Notes under the pieces: generated by a model
Seen by the model: only the letters and a program-made list of their open reading frames with translations
Databases searched by the model: none
Told to the model about the DNA's origin: nothing
Part shown: positions 36,489 through 44,873 of the stretch, one piece after another
How positions within the stretch are numbered: position 1 is the first letter of the stretch
Layout: each line of letters opens with the position of its first letter
NCBI GenBank assembly: GCA_003220265.1
Contig: QHRW01000111.1
Coordinates: 52,218 to 116,217 of the forward strand
DNA length: 64,000 nucleotides
Source of the DNA: Candidatus Rokuibacteriota bacterium
GTDB taxonomy: Bacteria > Methylomirabilota > Methylomirabilia > Rokubacteriales > CSP1-6
Reading direction: 5' to 3'
Made by a program: the position numbers and the translations under genes

Positions 36489-38894
36489 CTAGGAAGCGCC
36501 GAGCGCGCGGAGGGCGGCGCGGGCGGGCTCGAAGTCGGGCAGGCGGCGGTATTCGGCGATCGCGTCGGTGCGCTTGCCCTGGCGCTCGAGCGACTTTCCC
36601 AGGTTGAAGCGCGCCTCGGGCGAGCCGGGAACGAGGGCGACGGCGAGGCGGGCGGCGGTCTCGGCCTGGGCGGGGCGGTTGAGCTGGAGCCACGCGGCGG
36701 CCAGGTTCGACGCCGCGCCGCCCCGGCCGGGCGCCCCGTGCCACTCGGCGTCGAGCGCCGCCTGCAACAGCTCGGCCCCCTCCGCCACGCGCCCCTGCGC
36801 GAGCGCGACGTGGCCGAGCAGCGCGCGCGGCAGCGCGTAGCGCGGGTAGAGCGCGGCGCCCCGGCGCGCGTAGTCGCCCGCGCGATCGACGTCGCCGAGC
36901 TGCAGTGCGGCGTTGGCGGCGTCGGGATAGAAGTAGGCGTTGTTCGGATCCAGCTCCAGCGCGCGGTCGAAGCGCACGAACGCCTCGCCGGGCGCGGCGG
37001 CGCCCTCGCGGGCGAGGTCGGCCAGCGCGCGGCCGAGGTTGGCGTAGTTGTACGAGTTCGCCGGCACCAGGCGAATCGCGCGCTCGTACGCCGCCCGCGC
37101 CTGCTCGAGCCAGCGGCGGCGCGCGGCGCTCTCGCCAGTCGCTCGCGCGGCCGCGTGAGCGGCGGAGCCGAGCTTCACCCAGTACAGCTCGCTGAACGGC
37201 TCCAGCGCGACCGCATCCTGCAACCGCTCCACCGCGACCGCGGGCTGCACCGTCGTGAGCTGGATGCCTGCCTGCGCCGCCCGGGCGGCCGCGAACGGGC
37301 GCGCCACCAGCACGAGCAGCAGCACCACGCCGAGTCCGCCTCGCAGCGCCACGCCAAGCGCGCGCTGCGTTCCTCCGCCGCGCGCGCCATCGCGCGCGAA
37401 CGCCGGCGGCCGGCCATGCTGCTCGAGCGCGAACGCCGCGACGCCGGCGCCAACCAGCGCCAGCAGCACGAGCGCCGCGCCGAGAAGCCGCGCGGGGTCA
37501 TCGACCAGCAGCTCGGCTGTCAGATTGTGGGCGAACACCGGCAGCGCCAGCAGCGCGGCGGCGCCGAGCGCGACCGCCAGTGGCTCCACGCCGTCCTCGT
37601 CGTCGGGCTCTACGCTCCCCTCGGCCAGGCGCGAGAGCAGCGCGGCCTGCGCCACCACCAGCGTCCCGCAGCCCGCGACCGTGAAGCTGAACAGGTCCTG
37701 GACGTAGAAGGCGGCCACCCCGGCCGCGAGCGCCACCACCAGCAGGCGATCACCCGCCGCGCTCAGCGCGCGCTTCACGGCGAGCAGCAGGCCCGCGGTG
37801 AAGACCACGACGGCCAGGGCGCCCACGAGTCCCTGGGTGGCCAGCAGGTTCAGCACCTCGTTGTGGGCGCGCGTCGGGCTCGCGTTCCACTCGATGGCCC
37901 AGTAGGCGGCGGTGCGCTTGTCGGCGAACGCGATCTGGAAGGTGTCCAGGCCGGTGCCGAGCACCGGGTGATCGCGGAAGAGGCTCCAGGCGGCCTCCCA
38001 GATGTGCCGGCGCCCGCTCGACTCGGCGAAATCGCCCACGCGCTGGACGAGCGCGTTTCGCACCACGCTGCCGACGGGAAGCACGAGCGTCAGCAGCCCG
38101 AGCACGACGGCGGCGGCGCCCGCGACGGCGGCGGTGGCGACGGCCGCGCGGCGCTCGCCGCCCGTGAGCGCACCGACCACGAGGATCGCCACGGTCGCGG
38201 CCGCCGCGAGCCAGGCGCCGCGCGAGACCGTCACCGCGATGGCGACACCGCTCAGGACGCCGATGAGCGCGAAGACGCCGGCGGCCACGCGCTGGCGCTG
38301 GCGTCGCGCGCGCACGAGGGCGAGGACGACGAGTGGCAGCGTCATGACGAGAAACGCGGAGAGAAAGTTCGGATGGCCCATCGTCGCGAACGGCCGGACG
38401 AGCCCGCCGAGGCCCGCGGTGCGGCCGTAGAGGATCGGATCGAGCCCGGCGACCTGGACGACGGCGTAGGCGGCGGCGACGCCGGCCGCCACCACCGGGG
38501 CCAGCAGGAGCCGGCGCGCGTCGGCGGCCGAGCGGCAGAGATGGCGCGTGGCGAAGAAGAGGACCGCGTAGCCGAGCACGGTCAGCAGGCCGAAGTAGCT
38601 CTCGTTGGCGCCCTGCAGGGAGATCCACTGCGCGCGCGAGATCACCGTGGAGACGATCGCGGACAGGATGAACAGCACGACGCCCAGCCGCAGCGGATCG
38701 CGCACGAGGGCGGCGCGTGGCCCCGGCGGATCCGCCCACGGCGCCAGCACCGCCAGGACCACGGCCGCCGCCAGCAACAGCATGACCTTGGGAAATTCGA
38801 ACGCCTCGACGGTCTCGCGCGAGAAGACGAGCGGGCAGAGGAGCAAGAGCACGAAGAGGACCGCGCGGCCGACCGTGCCCGCGCGGGCGGGCAC
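36489..38894 (-). CDS. O-antigen ligase/polymerase-like membrane protein with TPR tail
   Basis: 801 residues, GTG start; other in-frame starts are possible. About 12 transmembrane helices in the first 480 residues, with the Wzy_C/WaaL region RRHIWEAAWSLFRDHPVLG and RAHNEVLNLLATQGLVG (conserved His). After a last helix (VALRGGLGVVLLLVLVARPF) come about five periplasmic TPRs (residues 550-800; ELDPNNAYFYPDAANAAL). Such proteins join sugar chains to lipid A-core or to proteins. No polysaccharide cluster lies around it; the nearest glycosyltransferase is 22 kb away. Confidence 0.87.
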   Translation of the reverse strand: MPARAGTVGRAVLFVLLLLCPLVFSRETVEAFEFPKVMLLLAAAVVLAVLAPWADPPGPRAALVRDPLRLGVVLFILSAIVSTVISRAQWISLQGANESYFGLLTVLGYAVLFFATRHLCRSAADARRLLLAPVVAAGVAAAYAVVQVAGLDPILYGRTAGLGGLVRPFATMGHPNFLSAFLVMTLPLVVLALVRARRQRQRVAAGVFALIGVLSGVAIAVTVSRGAWLAAAATVAILVVGALTGGERRAAVATAAVAGAAAVVLGLLTLVLPVGSVVRNALVQRVGDFAESSGRRHIWEAAWSLFRDHPVLGTGLDTFQIAFADKRTAAYWAIEWNASPTRAHNEVLNLLATQGLVGALAVVVFTAGLLLAVKRALSAAGDRLLVVALAAGVAAFYVQDLFSFTVAGCGTLVVAQAALLSRLAEGSVEPDDEDGVEPLAVALGAAALLALPVFAHNLTAELLVDDPARLLGAALVLLALVGAGVAAFALEQHGRPPAFARDGARGGGTQRALGVALRGGLGVVLLLVLVARPFAAARAAQAGIQLTTVQPAVAVERLQDAVALEPFSELYWVKLGSAAHAAARATGESAARRRWLEQARAAYERAIRLVPANSYNYANLGRALADLAREGAAAPGEAFVRFDRALELDPNNAYFYPDAANAALQLGDVDRAGDYARRGAALYPRYALPRALLGHVALAQGRVAEGAELLQAALDAEWHGAPGRGGAASNLAAAWLQLNRPAQAETAARLAVALVPGSPEARFNLGKSLERQGKRTDAIAEYRRLPDFEPARAALRALGAS

Positions 38895-38943
38895 GGCCGG
38901 CGCGGCCGGCCGGCGGCGGCGAGTGGCGCGCGCTATCGGCGGA

Positions 38944-39465
38944 TCACCGCGTCAGCCGCGCGAGGATCTCGTCGAACGCCTTGTCGGCCAGCGCCCGCAC
39001 TTCCTCGCGGGTCAGCGGCTGGATCGGATGCGCCACCACCACCGTCCGGTACTCACCGCTGCCGAGCGCCGTCGCCTGCGCGGAGGCGGCCCGCACGAAC
39101 TCGCTGGAGATCACCGTCGCCGTGGGGATGCCGTGGTCCTCGAAGAACACGCCGTCGTGCACACTGCACGTTGTGCACGACCCTCAGTCGGCGAGCCCCT
39201 CCACCAGGACGTCGGTGGCGCCGACGATCTCGGCGCGCAGCGCGTCGGGCGCCGGGCGGGCGAAGGTGGGCTTCTTCTTGCGCACGATCGTCCGCACGCC
39301 CGTGCGCTCGCGCAGCAGCTCTTCCACGCGATCGAGCAGGTGATCCCCCTTGGCCTTCGAGATGTCGAGCAGCGTGACCACCTTGCCGTCGAGGCTTGCC
39401 GGCCGGGGGGCGGTCTTGCGAGGGACCGCGACGGAGTCGGTGGGATCGAGATAGTCGTCGGTCAT
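38944..39465 (-). CDS. UGSC-motif selenoprotein, in-frame UGA read as Sec
   Basis: 173 residues if TGA at 39184-39186 is selenocysteine (Sec94). ATG at 39465 follows AGGAGG and overlaps the preceding stop (ATGA). Reading through gives VLVEGLAD-U-GSCTTCSVHDG, the UGSC motif of a known (seleno)protein family, and the same frame continues with good coding character (FFEDHGIPTATVISSEFV) to a normal stop. Three bases beyond UGA a perfect 10-bp hairpin forms (39181-39172 with 39163-39154, 8-base loop), placed as a bacterial SECIS should be. The U-x2-C pair implies a redox or detoxification role. Ordinary gene callers would split it into two ORFs. Confidence 0.85.
39154..39181 (-). promoter_or_regulatory. 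Candidate bacterial SECIS hairpin
   Basis: GTCGTGCACA / TGTGCACGAC, 10 perfect pairs around loop ACGTGCAG, starting 3 bases after the in-frame UGA. Position fits SelB-dependent recoding. The loop lacks a G in its first two bases, which many bacterial SECIS models prefer. Confidence 0.65.
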
Positions 39466-40631
39466 CGGATCCTCCTGAACACCAGGTTCGAGCCCTTGGA
39501 GAACGTCCAGCCCGGCACGACGGCCGAGAAGCGCCCGGCCGTGCCGCCCGCCACCACCAGCTTGATGTGCTCGGGCGCGCGGAACTTCGGGACCAGCGTC
39601 GCGTCGTGCGCGGGATCGGCGAACTTCCGCAGCACGTGGTCGGGCAGCCCGTCGCCCCCGTTCACCCCGGGCACCAGCTCGCGCACCGGCCACTGCAGCC
39701 GCTCGAAGAGAAAGCGGCGCACGTCGGCCTTCGACCAGCCGTCGCCGGCGATGGTGGCGGCATGCGCGGGCGAGAGCACGAGCAGCGTGTCGCCCCAGTG
39801 CGTCATCTTGTGATGCTCGATGACGGCCAGCGTGCCGGCCAGCGTCGCGCACAGGTCGGCGGCCGTACGGCTGCGCTGGTCGTACACGGTGATCGGCGCG
39901 TCGGCGGCCAGCAGCGCCACCGTGCTGTCGGTGGGCGCGAAGCCGTGCTCGACGGCCAGCGACTCCCACGGGTTCTGCGCCTCCCACTCGCCGATGCAGT
40001 ACGTGTAGCGGCCCGGATGGGCGAACGTGGACATGCTGACGACGCCCGGCACGGCGCCCCCGAGGTTGACGCACACCAGCCGCAGCGCGCGGCCGATGGT
40101 GGCGTTGGCCCGCCAGCCGGGGCCGAACAGGTTGGCGCCGCAGTTGATCTCCAGCGCCTCGCGCACGGGGCCGTTGACGACGATCAGCTGCGCCGTCGAG
40201 TTGGTCGTCGCCGACACGCCGTGGAGATCGAAGCGCTCGTCGCACACGGCCTCCACCGCGGCGATCACGACCGGCAGGTAGTCCGGACGGCAGCCGGCCA
40301 TCACCGCGTTGATGGCGATCTTCTCCACGGTCGCGCGCCCGAAGTTCGGCGGCACCAGCGCGATGAGCTCGTCCGCCGCGCGCCCGCACGCCTCGACGGC
40401 GCGCGCCACGCGCTCGCGCGTGGGCGGCACCACCGGCAACCCGTCCGTCACGCCACGCGCGTAGAGCTGTTCTATTGGATCGACGGCGTCGCGTGCGGCT
40501 CTCGCCGAGGGTGGGCTGTTCGAGGAGCGGCGTGGCTCCGACACGCCCGCCCTCGCGCGGGGTGAAAGCCGGCGTGGCTCCGACACGCCCGCCTTCGGGC
40601 GTGGTGAGGGCCGGCGTGGCTCCGTCCGCAT
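39462..40631 (-). CDS. Partner protein of UGSC selenoprotein, unknown function
   Basis: 389 residues from ATG at 40631; no ribosome site is visible, and the first ~45 residues are encoded by a 42-bp tandem repeat (GVSEPRR units), so a GTG at 40544 or later is likely the real start. The conserved part begins DPIEQLYARGVTDGLPVVPPT. Notable blocks: INCGANLFGPGWRANATIGRA, TTNSTAQLIVVNGP and VVAGGTAGRFSAVVPGW. No known catalytic motif recognised. Its stop overlaps the selenoprotein start, so the two are probably made in fixed ratio and act together. Confidence 0.7.
   Translation of the reverse strand: MRTEPRRPSPRPKAGVSEPRRLSPRARAGVSEPRRSSNSPPSARAARDAVDPIEQLYARGVTDGLPVVPPTRERVARAVEACGRAADELIALVPPNFGRATVEKIAINAVMAGCRPDYLPVVIAAVEAVCDERFDLHGVSATTNSTAQLIVVNGPVREALEINCGANLFGPGWRANATIGRALRLVCVNLGGAVPGVVSMSTFAHPGRYTYCIGEWEAQNPWESLAVEHGFAPTDSTVALLAADAPITVYDQRSRTAADLCATLAGTLAVIEHHKMTHWGDTLLVLSPAHAATIAGDGWSKADVRRFLFERLQWPVRELVPGVNGGDGLPDHVLRKFADPAHDATLVPKFRAPEHIKLVVAGGTAGRFSAVVPGWTFSKGSNLVFRRIR
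40529..40624. repeat. 42-bp tandem repeat (R3)
   Basis: Two full copies (40529-40570, 40571-40612) and a 12-base third start, unit opening GGCGTGGCTCCGACACGCCC. It lies at the 5' end of the UGSC-partner frame and next to the divergent ChaN-like gene. Internal hairpins (GCGTG/CACGC, CGCCCG/CGGGCG) are present. Confidence 0.85.
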
Positions 40632-40666
40632 GGGCAGAGGCTAACACAGGCGCGTATGCTGTCCGT

Positions 40667-41626
40667 ATGCGAGCCCGCGCCTTCCTCGTGACCGTGCTCC
40701 TCCTCGTCGGCTGCGCCGCGCGCGGCGCGGTGACGCTGGGGCCGTGGCGGTCGCCGCTCGAGCGTGAGCACCCGCTGACCGGCCAGATCTGGGACGTGAA
40801 GGGCCAGCGCGTGGTCACGCCGGAGGCCGTGGCGGCGCGGCTGAAGGACGCGCGCTACGTGCTGCTCGGCGAGAAGCACGACAACCCCGATCACCATGCG
40901 GTCCAGGCCGCGCTCGTGCGCGCGCTGCTGGCCTCGGGGCGCCGCCCGGCGGTCGCCTTCGAGATGTTCACCGAGGAGCAGGCCCCGGCGCTGGCGCGTC
41001 ACCTGGCCGGGGCGCCCCGCGATGCCGCCGGCCTCGGCGAGGCCGTGGACTGGAAGCGCTCGGGATGGCCGGACTTCGCCTTCTACCAGCCCATCGTGCA
41101 GGCGGCGCTCGACGCCGGCGTGCCGGTCGTCGCCGCCAATCTCGCGCCGGCCACGGCGCGCTCGGTGGCGCGCGGCGAGCCCGGCGCGGTGCCGCCCGAG
41201 CTGTCCACGCGCTACGCACTCGACCGTCCGCTGGCCCCGGCCGCGCAGGCTCGGCTGACCGCGGAGATCCGCGATGCGCACTGCGGCCACCTGCCCGCCA
41301 CCCGCGTGGACTCGATGGTGCTCGCCCAGCGCGCGCGCGACGCCGCCCTGGCCGATAGCCTGGTCCGCTCCGATGCGGACGGCGGCGTCCTCATCGCGGG
41401 GGTCGGCCACGTCCGTGCGGACCACGGCGTGCCGCTGTACCTCACCGCGCGCGCGCCCGGCTCGAACATCGCCGTCGTCGCACCGCTCGAGGTCCGCGAC
41501 AGCCTCACGAAGCCCGAGGAATACGCCGCGCTCTTCGACGGCACGCTGCCGTTCGACTTCGTCTGGTTCACCCCGCGGATGGACTACGCCGACCCCTGCG
41601 CCCGCTTTCGCTTGCCGCGGGCCTGA
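40667..41626 (+). CDS. ChaN/Tiki-like lipoprotein
   Basis: 319 residues, ATG at 40667. Lipobox LLLVGC. The folded domain matches the haem-binding-uptake/ChaN group (EreA-ChaN/TraB-like superfamily): VLLGEKHDNPDHH with two acidic/His residues, FEMFTEEQAPAL, GVLIAGVGHVRADHGVP. These proteins are membrane-anchored in the envelope; some bind haem, others may be metal-dependent hydrolases. Divergent from the UGSC pair. Confidence 0.85.
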   Translation: MRARAFLVTVLLLVGCAARGAVTLGPWRSPLEREHPLTGQIWDVKGQRVVTPEAVAARLKDARYVLLGEKHDNPDHHAVQAALVRALLASGRRPAVAFEMFTEEQAPALARHLAGAPRDAAGLGEAVDWKRSGWPDFAFYQPIVQAALDAGVPVVAANLAPATARSVARGEPGAVPPELSTRYALDRPLAPAAQARLTAEIRDAHCGHLPATRVDSMVLAQRARDAALADSLVRSDADGGVLIAGVGHVRADHGVPLYLTARAPGSNIAVVAPLEVRDSLTKPEEYAALFDGTLPFDFVWFTPRMDYADPCARFRLPRA

Positions 41627-41721
41627 GCACGGCGATCAGCGGCGGGCCGAGCAGGACGACGGCGCCGATCAGGACGAGCGCACGACGGCGATGATGAGCG
41701 GGGCCGGATCGAGAGAGCGGA

Positions 41722-42450
41722 CTAGCTGCGGCAGGCTCGGAAGTTGGCGTAGTCTCCGGACGCCGTCGATTTCGTGTCGTCGGCGTCGGTGAGGACGGCG
41801 ATCCCGCCTACCTTCGGCGTCCCGGACGCCTTGAACGCGGCCTTCCAGTCCTTCAGCACGTTGACCTTTTCCTCGACCCAGGCGTCCTTGGACTGGGGCG
41901 CGCCGCTCTTGAGGACGCGCACCTGCGTGAGGCCCTTGTTGGAGGTCAGGCGCGTGCCGGCCGGCACCTTCTGGCTCCAGATGTACTTCACGGCCTTGGG
42001 CCCGCGCACCTTGGAGTGCGGCACGCCCATGTAGACGGCCAGCGCGCTGTCGTTCTTCTTGGGATCGCGCTCGTTCGAGCCCTCGGGGAACTGCCGCGGC
42101 CGCCACGACCACGCCAGGATCGGATGGGTCTGGAGATTCCACTCGGCAGTCTCCCGGGCGGCCTGGATGCCGAGGCCCTTGGAGACCGCGCGCAGGAAGT
42201 GCTTGTCGCCCTCCTCCTGCACCGTGTAGACGCTCTTGCCCTCGTCCTGGCGCACTTCCCAGCCCACGGGAAACGCGCCCACCTTGGACTTGGAGAAATC
42301 CTCCAGCACGATGCACACGTCGTCGCCCGCCGGCTGGGCGGCCTGCGCCCAGGCGAGGCCGGCGGCCAGGAGCAGCGCGAGGAGGATTAGGGCGCGCACA
42401 CTCAACGCCAGGAGCAAGCGCCGGGCCAGCGTGCGGCCCCGGCGAGACAC
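41722..42450 (-). CDS. DUF3047 family secreted protein
   Basis: 242 residues; GTG start shares one base with the VWA gene stop (TAGTG). Signal peptide with a basic start and long hydrophobic core ending AWAQA. The mature part carries LEDFSKSKVGAFPVGWEV, PILAWSWRPRQFPEGSNE and AVYMGVP, diagnostic of DUF3047, a beta-sandwich-like family without known function. It is co-translated with a MoxR-type ATPase and VWA protein. Confidence 0.82.
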   Translation of the reverse strand: MSRRGRTLARRLLLALSVRALILLALLLAAGLAWAQAAQPAGDDVCIVLEDFSKSKVGAFPVGWEVRQDEGKSVYTVQEEGDKHFLRAVSKGLGIQAARETAEWNLQTHPILAWSWRPRQFPEGSNERDPKKNDSALAVYMGVPHSKVRGPKAVKYIWSQKVPAGTRLTSNKGLTQVRVLKSGAPQSKDAWVEEKVNVLKDWKAAFKASGTPKVGGIAVLTDADDTKSTASGDYANFRACRS

Positions 42451-43859
42451 TACCGCCCTCGCCGCCACCACGAGTGCACGAGGTTGTCGACCACCTCGCC
42501 GAGCTGGCCGATGGTGCGGCACTCGCGCACGATGTCGCACGCGGGTGCATACAGCGGCATCACGCTGTCGCCGATGCCCCAGCCCCACTGCCCCTCGGGG
42601 TTGAGCCAGATGATGCCCTTCACCCGCTCGCGGATGAGGCGGAGGGCCCACGCCTGCGGGTCGTTGTAGTTGTTCCGGGCGTCGCCCAGCATCAGGATCG
42701 TCGTCTTCTTGTCGAGCGAGTCCAGCTCGGTGTTGGCGAAGCGGCTGAACGCGTAGCCGAAGTCCGAGCGGCAGTGGTAGTCGACCGGCGCGCCCTTCAG
42801 CGCCCACTCGATGGCCCGCTCCACCGGGAAGTTGTTGAAGCCCTGCGTGACCTCGGCGATCTCGGAGACGAAGACGTACGAGCGCACGCGGCTGAAGCAC
42901 TCCTGCAGGCTCCACACGAGCTGCAGCATGAAGCGCGAGGCGTTGCGCACGGAGTCGGAGACGTCGCACACGGTGATGAGCCGTGGCTTCTCGCGATGCC
43001 GCCGCTTGAGGTAGACCTCCATCGGGATGCCGCCGTACTGCAGGCTCTTGCGGATGGTCTTGCGCGAGTCGATGCGGCCCTTCTGCTCCTGGCGCTGCCG
43101 CAGCGCGAGCGCGTCCTTGATGCGGCGGGCCAGCTTGGCCACCACGCTCTTCATCTGCGCGACCTCGTCCGGCGTCAGCGCGAAGAGCGGCTTGTCGGAG
43201 AGGACCTCCCGCGTGAGCTGCTCGCCGGCGCGGTACGCGCGGCGCTCCAGCTCGCGCTGCACGTGCTGGCGGATCATGCGGCGGAAGGCCTCCAGGCGCA
43301 GCTCGAGATAGTTGCGGATGCGGGCGAGCTGGCCGGGGTCGAGGCCCTTGGCCTCCAGGGCCTGCATGATCTTCTCGATGTCGCGCTCGATGGCCGACCA
43401 GTCGAACTGGTCCGAGATGCGCCGGCTGAAGTAGCCCACCTGCAGGAAGTACATGAGCCGCTCGAGGCCGGCTCCCTGAGCGCCGCCGCGAATGGCCATC
43501 TCCATCTCGCTGCCCTGGCCGCGCATGAGGAGCTCGGTCAGCTCGTCCAGGTCCATGTTCTCCTGGTCCAGCACCTGGTCGAGCTGGTCCTGCACCTTGG
43601 GATCCTCGGGGCCGAGCGCCTTCTTCAGCCCTTCGCCGAGCGCTTCGAGGTCGAGGAAGTAGAGGTTGAAGATGCGGTCGAACGTCTCGAGGTCGCGCGA
43701 CTCCTTCACCAGCGTGGCGGCCAGCGTGGACTTGAACGTCTCGCGGTCGGTGAGGCCGACCTCCGCGCTGGCCGAGAGCGCGTCAAGGGCTTCGGACGTC
43801 GAGATCCGAAGCTCGGCGCGCCGCAGGTCGCCGATGAACTCGAGGATCCGTTCTTCCAT
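42450..43859 (-). CDS. CoxE-like VWA domain protein
   Basis: 469 residues. N-terminal two-thirds helical and charged; VWA domain from about 290 with MIDAS DVSDSVRNASRFM, then SYVFVSEIAEVT and TTILMLGDARNN. The family partners with MoxR AAA+ ATPases (as in CoxD/CoxE) to insert metal centres or remodel protein complexes. The MoxR-type gene lies immediately upstream, separated only by a repeat R1 copy; the ATG follows the repeat by a few bases with no separate ribosome site. Confidence 0.9.
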   Translation of the reverse strand: MEERILEFIGDLRRAELRISTSEALDALSASAEVGLTDRETFKSTLAATLVKESRDLETFDRIFNLYFLDLEALGEGLKKALGPEDPKVQDQLDQVLDQENMDLDELTELLMRGQGSEMEMAIRGGAQGAGLERLMYFLQVGYFSRRISDQFDWSAIERDIEKIMQALEAKGLDPGQLARIRNYLELRLEAFRRMIRQHVQRELERRAYRAGEQLTREVLSDKPLFALTPDEVAQMKSVVAKLARRIKDALALRQRQEQKGRIDSRKTIRKSLQYGGIPMEVYLKRRHREKPRLITVCDVSDSVRNASRFMLQLVWSLQECFSRVRSYVFVSEIAEVTQGFNNFPVERAIEWALKGAPVDYHCRSDFGYAFSRFANTELDSLDKKTTILMLGDARNNYNDPQAWALRLIRERVKGIIWLNPEGQWGWGIGDSVMPLYAPACDIVRECRTIGQLGEVVDNLVHSWWRRGR

Positions 43860-43860
43860 T

Positions 43861-43899
43861 GGGTAGGGGCACCCTAGGAGGGTTCCCCTCTTCCCCTCC
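43861..43899 (+). repeat. Repeat R1 copy between MoxR and VWA genes
   Basis: 39 bases, GGGTAGGGGCACCCTAGGAG then GGTTCCCCTCTTCCCCTCC. It fills the whole gap between the two minus-strand genes, so the message carries the hairpin directly before the VWA start codon. Confidence 0.88.
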
Positions 43900-44814
43900 T
43901 TATTTCGTCTCGGCGAGGACTTTGTCGAGGGCGCCCTTCACCCGCTCGATGTCCTTTTCGTACTTCACCAGCATGGTGAGGGTGGACTCGACGAGGGTGG
44001 GGTCGAGCTCGCGCGCGTTGAGGATGACGAGCGAGCGCGCCCAGTCGATCGACTCGGAGACGGACGGCGGCTTGCGCAGCTCGAGGCCGCGGATCTTCTG
44101 CACGGCCGCCACCACGGCGTGCGCGAGCTTCTCGGGGATCTCCGGCACCTTGAGCCGGATGATCTCCAGCTCGTCGGTCGGGTTCGGGAAGTCGATGAAC
44201 AGGTGCAGGCAGCGGCGCTTGAGGCCGTCGCTGAGCTCGCGCGCGTTGTTCGACGTCAGCACGACCAGCGGCACGTGCTTGGCCTTCACCGTGCCCAGCT
44301 CGGGGATCGACACCTGGAAGTCCGACAGCACCTCGAGCAGGAAGGCCTCGAACTCCGGCTCCGCCTTGTCGATCTCGTCCACCAGCAGGACGACGGGATC
44401 GTCAGCGCGGATCGCCTGCAGCAGTGGGCGCGGCGACAGGAACCGGTAGGAGAAGAACGCGTCGTCCTGGCCGGCGATGCGCGACACCGCCTCCGGCAGC
44501 GACGGCGCGTCGGCGATCAGCTCGCCGATGCGCTCGCGCAGGAGCTGCGTGTAGAGGAGCTGCTTGGCGTACTTCCACTCGTAGAGCGCCTTGCCCTCGT
44601 CGAGCCCCTCGTAGCACTGCAGGCGGATGAGCCCGCGGCTCGTCACGTCCGACAGCGTCTTGGCCAGCTCGGTCTTGCCGACGCCGGCGGGTCCCTCGAT
44701 CAACACCGGGCGGCCCATGCGCGCCGCGAGAAAGACAACGGTGGAGATGCGACGGCTGGCGATGTAGCGCGCGGCCCTGAACCGGTGCTGGACTTCCTCG
44801 ACGGACTCGAACAT
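43900..44814 (-). CDS. MoxR-family AAA+ ATPase
   Basis: 304 residues. Walker A IEGPAGVGKTELAK, Walker B VVLLVDEIDKAEP, sensor 1 VLTSNNARELSD and an arginine finger in LKRRCLHLF. Family members act as chaperones with a VWA partner in maturing metalloenzymes such as CO dehydrogenase or methanol dehydrogenase. The partner VWA gene follows, and a DUF3047 gene after that. No client enzyme is encoded in the window. Confidence 0.93.
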   Translation of the reverse strand: MFESVEEVQHRFRAARYIASRRISTVVFLAARMGRPVLIEGPAGVGKTELAKTLSDVTSRGLIRLQCYEGLDEGKALYEWKYAKQLLYTQLLRERIGELIADAPSLPEAVSRIAGQDDAFFSYRFLSPRPLLQAIRADDPVVLLVDEIDKAEPEFEAFLLEVLSDFQVSIPELGTVKAKHVPLVVLTSNNARELSDGLKRRCLHLFIDFPNPTDELEIIRLKVPEIPEKLAHAVVAAVQKIRGLELRKPPSVSESIDWARSLVILNARELDPTLVESTLTMLVKYEKDIERVKGALDKVLAETK

Positions 44815-44873
44815 GCGGGCTCCTTACCGGTGGCTCAATTTCGGGCTGAACACCCGTTCATTGTACTCGACGG

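Noticed and set aside
38944..39162. Separate short gene starting at GTG 39162
   Set aside because: It lacks a ribosome site and starts in the middle of the UGSC motif; it is the 3' part of the selenoprotein read through UGA.
40529..40624. Possible CRISPR array near the ChaN-like gene
   Set aside because: The 42-bp units are directly adjacent with no spacers and no cas genes are present; a simple tandem repeat.
41627..41721. Remnant of a membrane-protein gene on the minus strand
   Set aside because: A short stretch translates to hydrophobic residues (LVLIGAVVLLGPPLIAVL), but only in one of several frames and too briefly to call a pseudogene.
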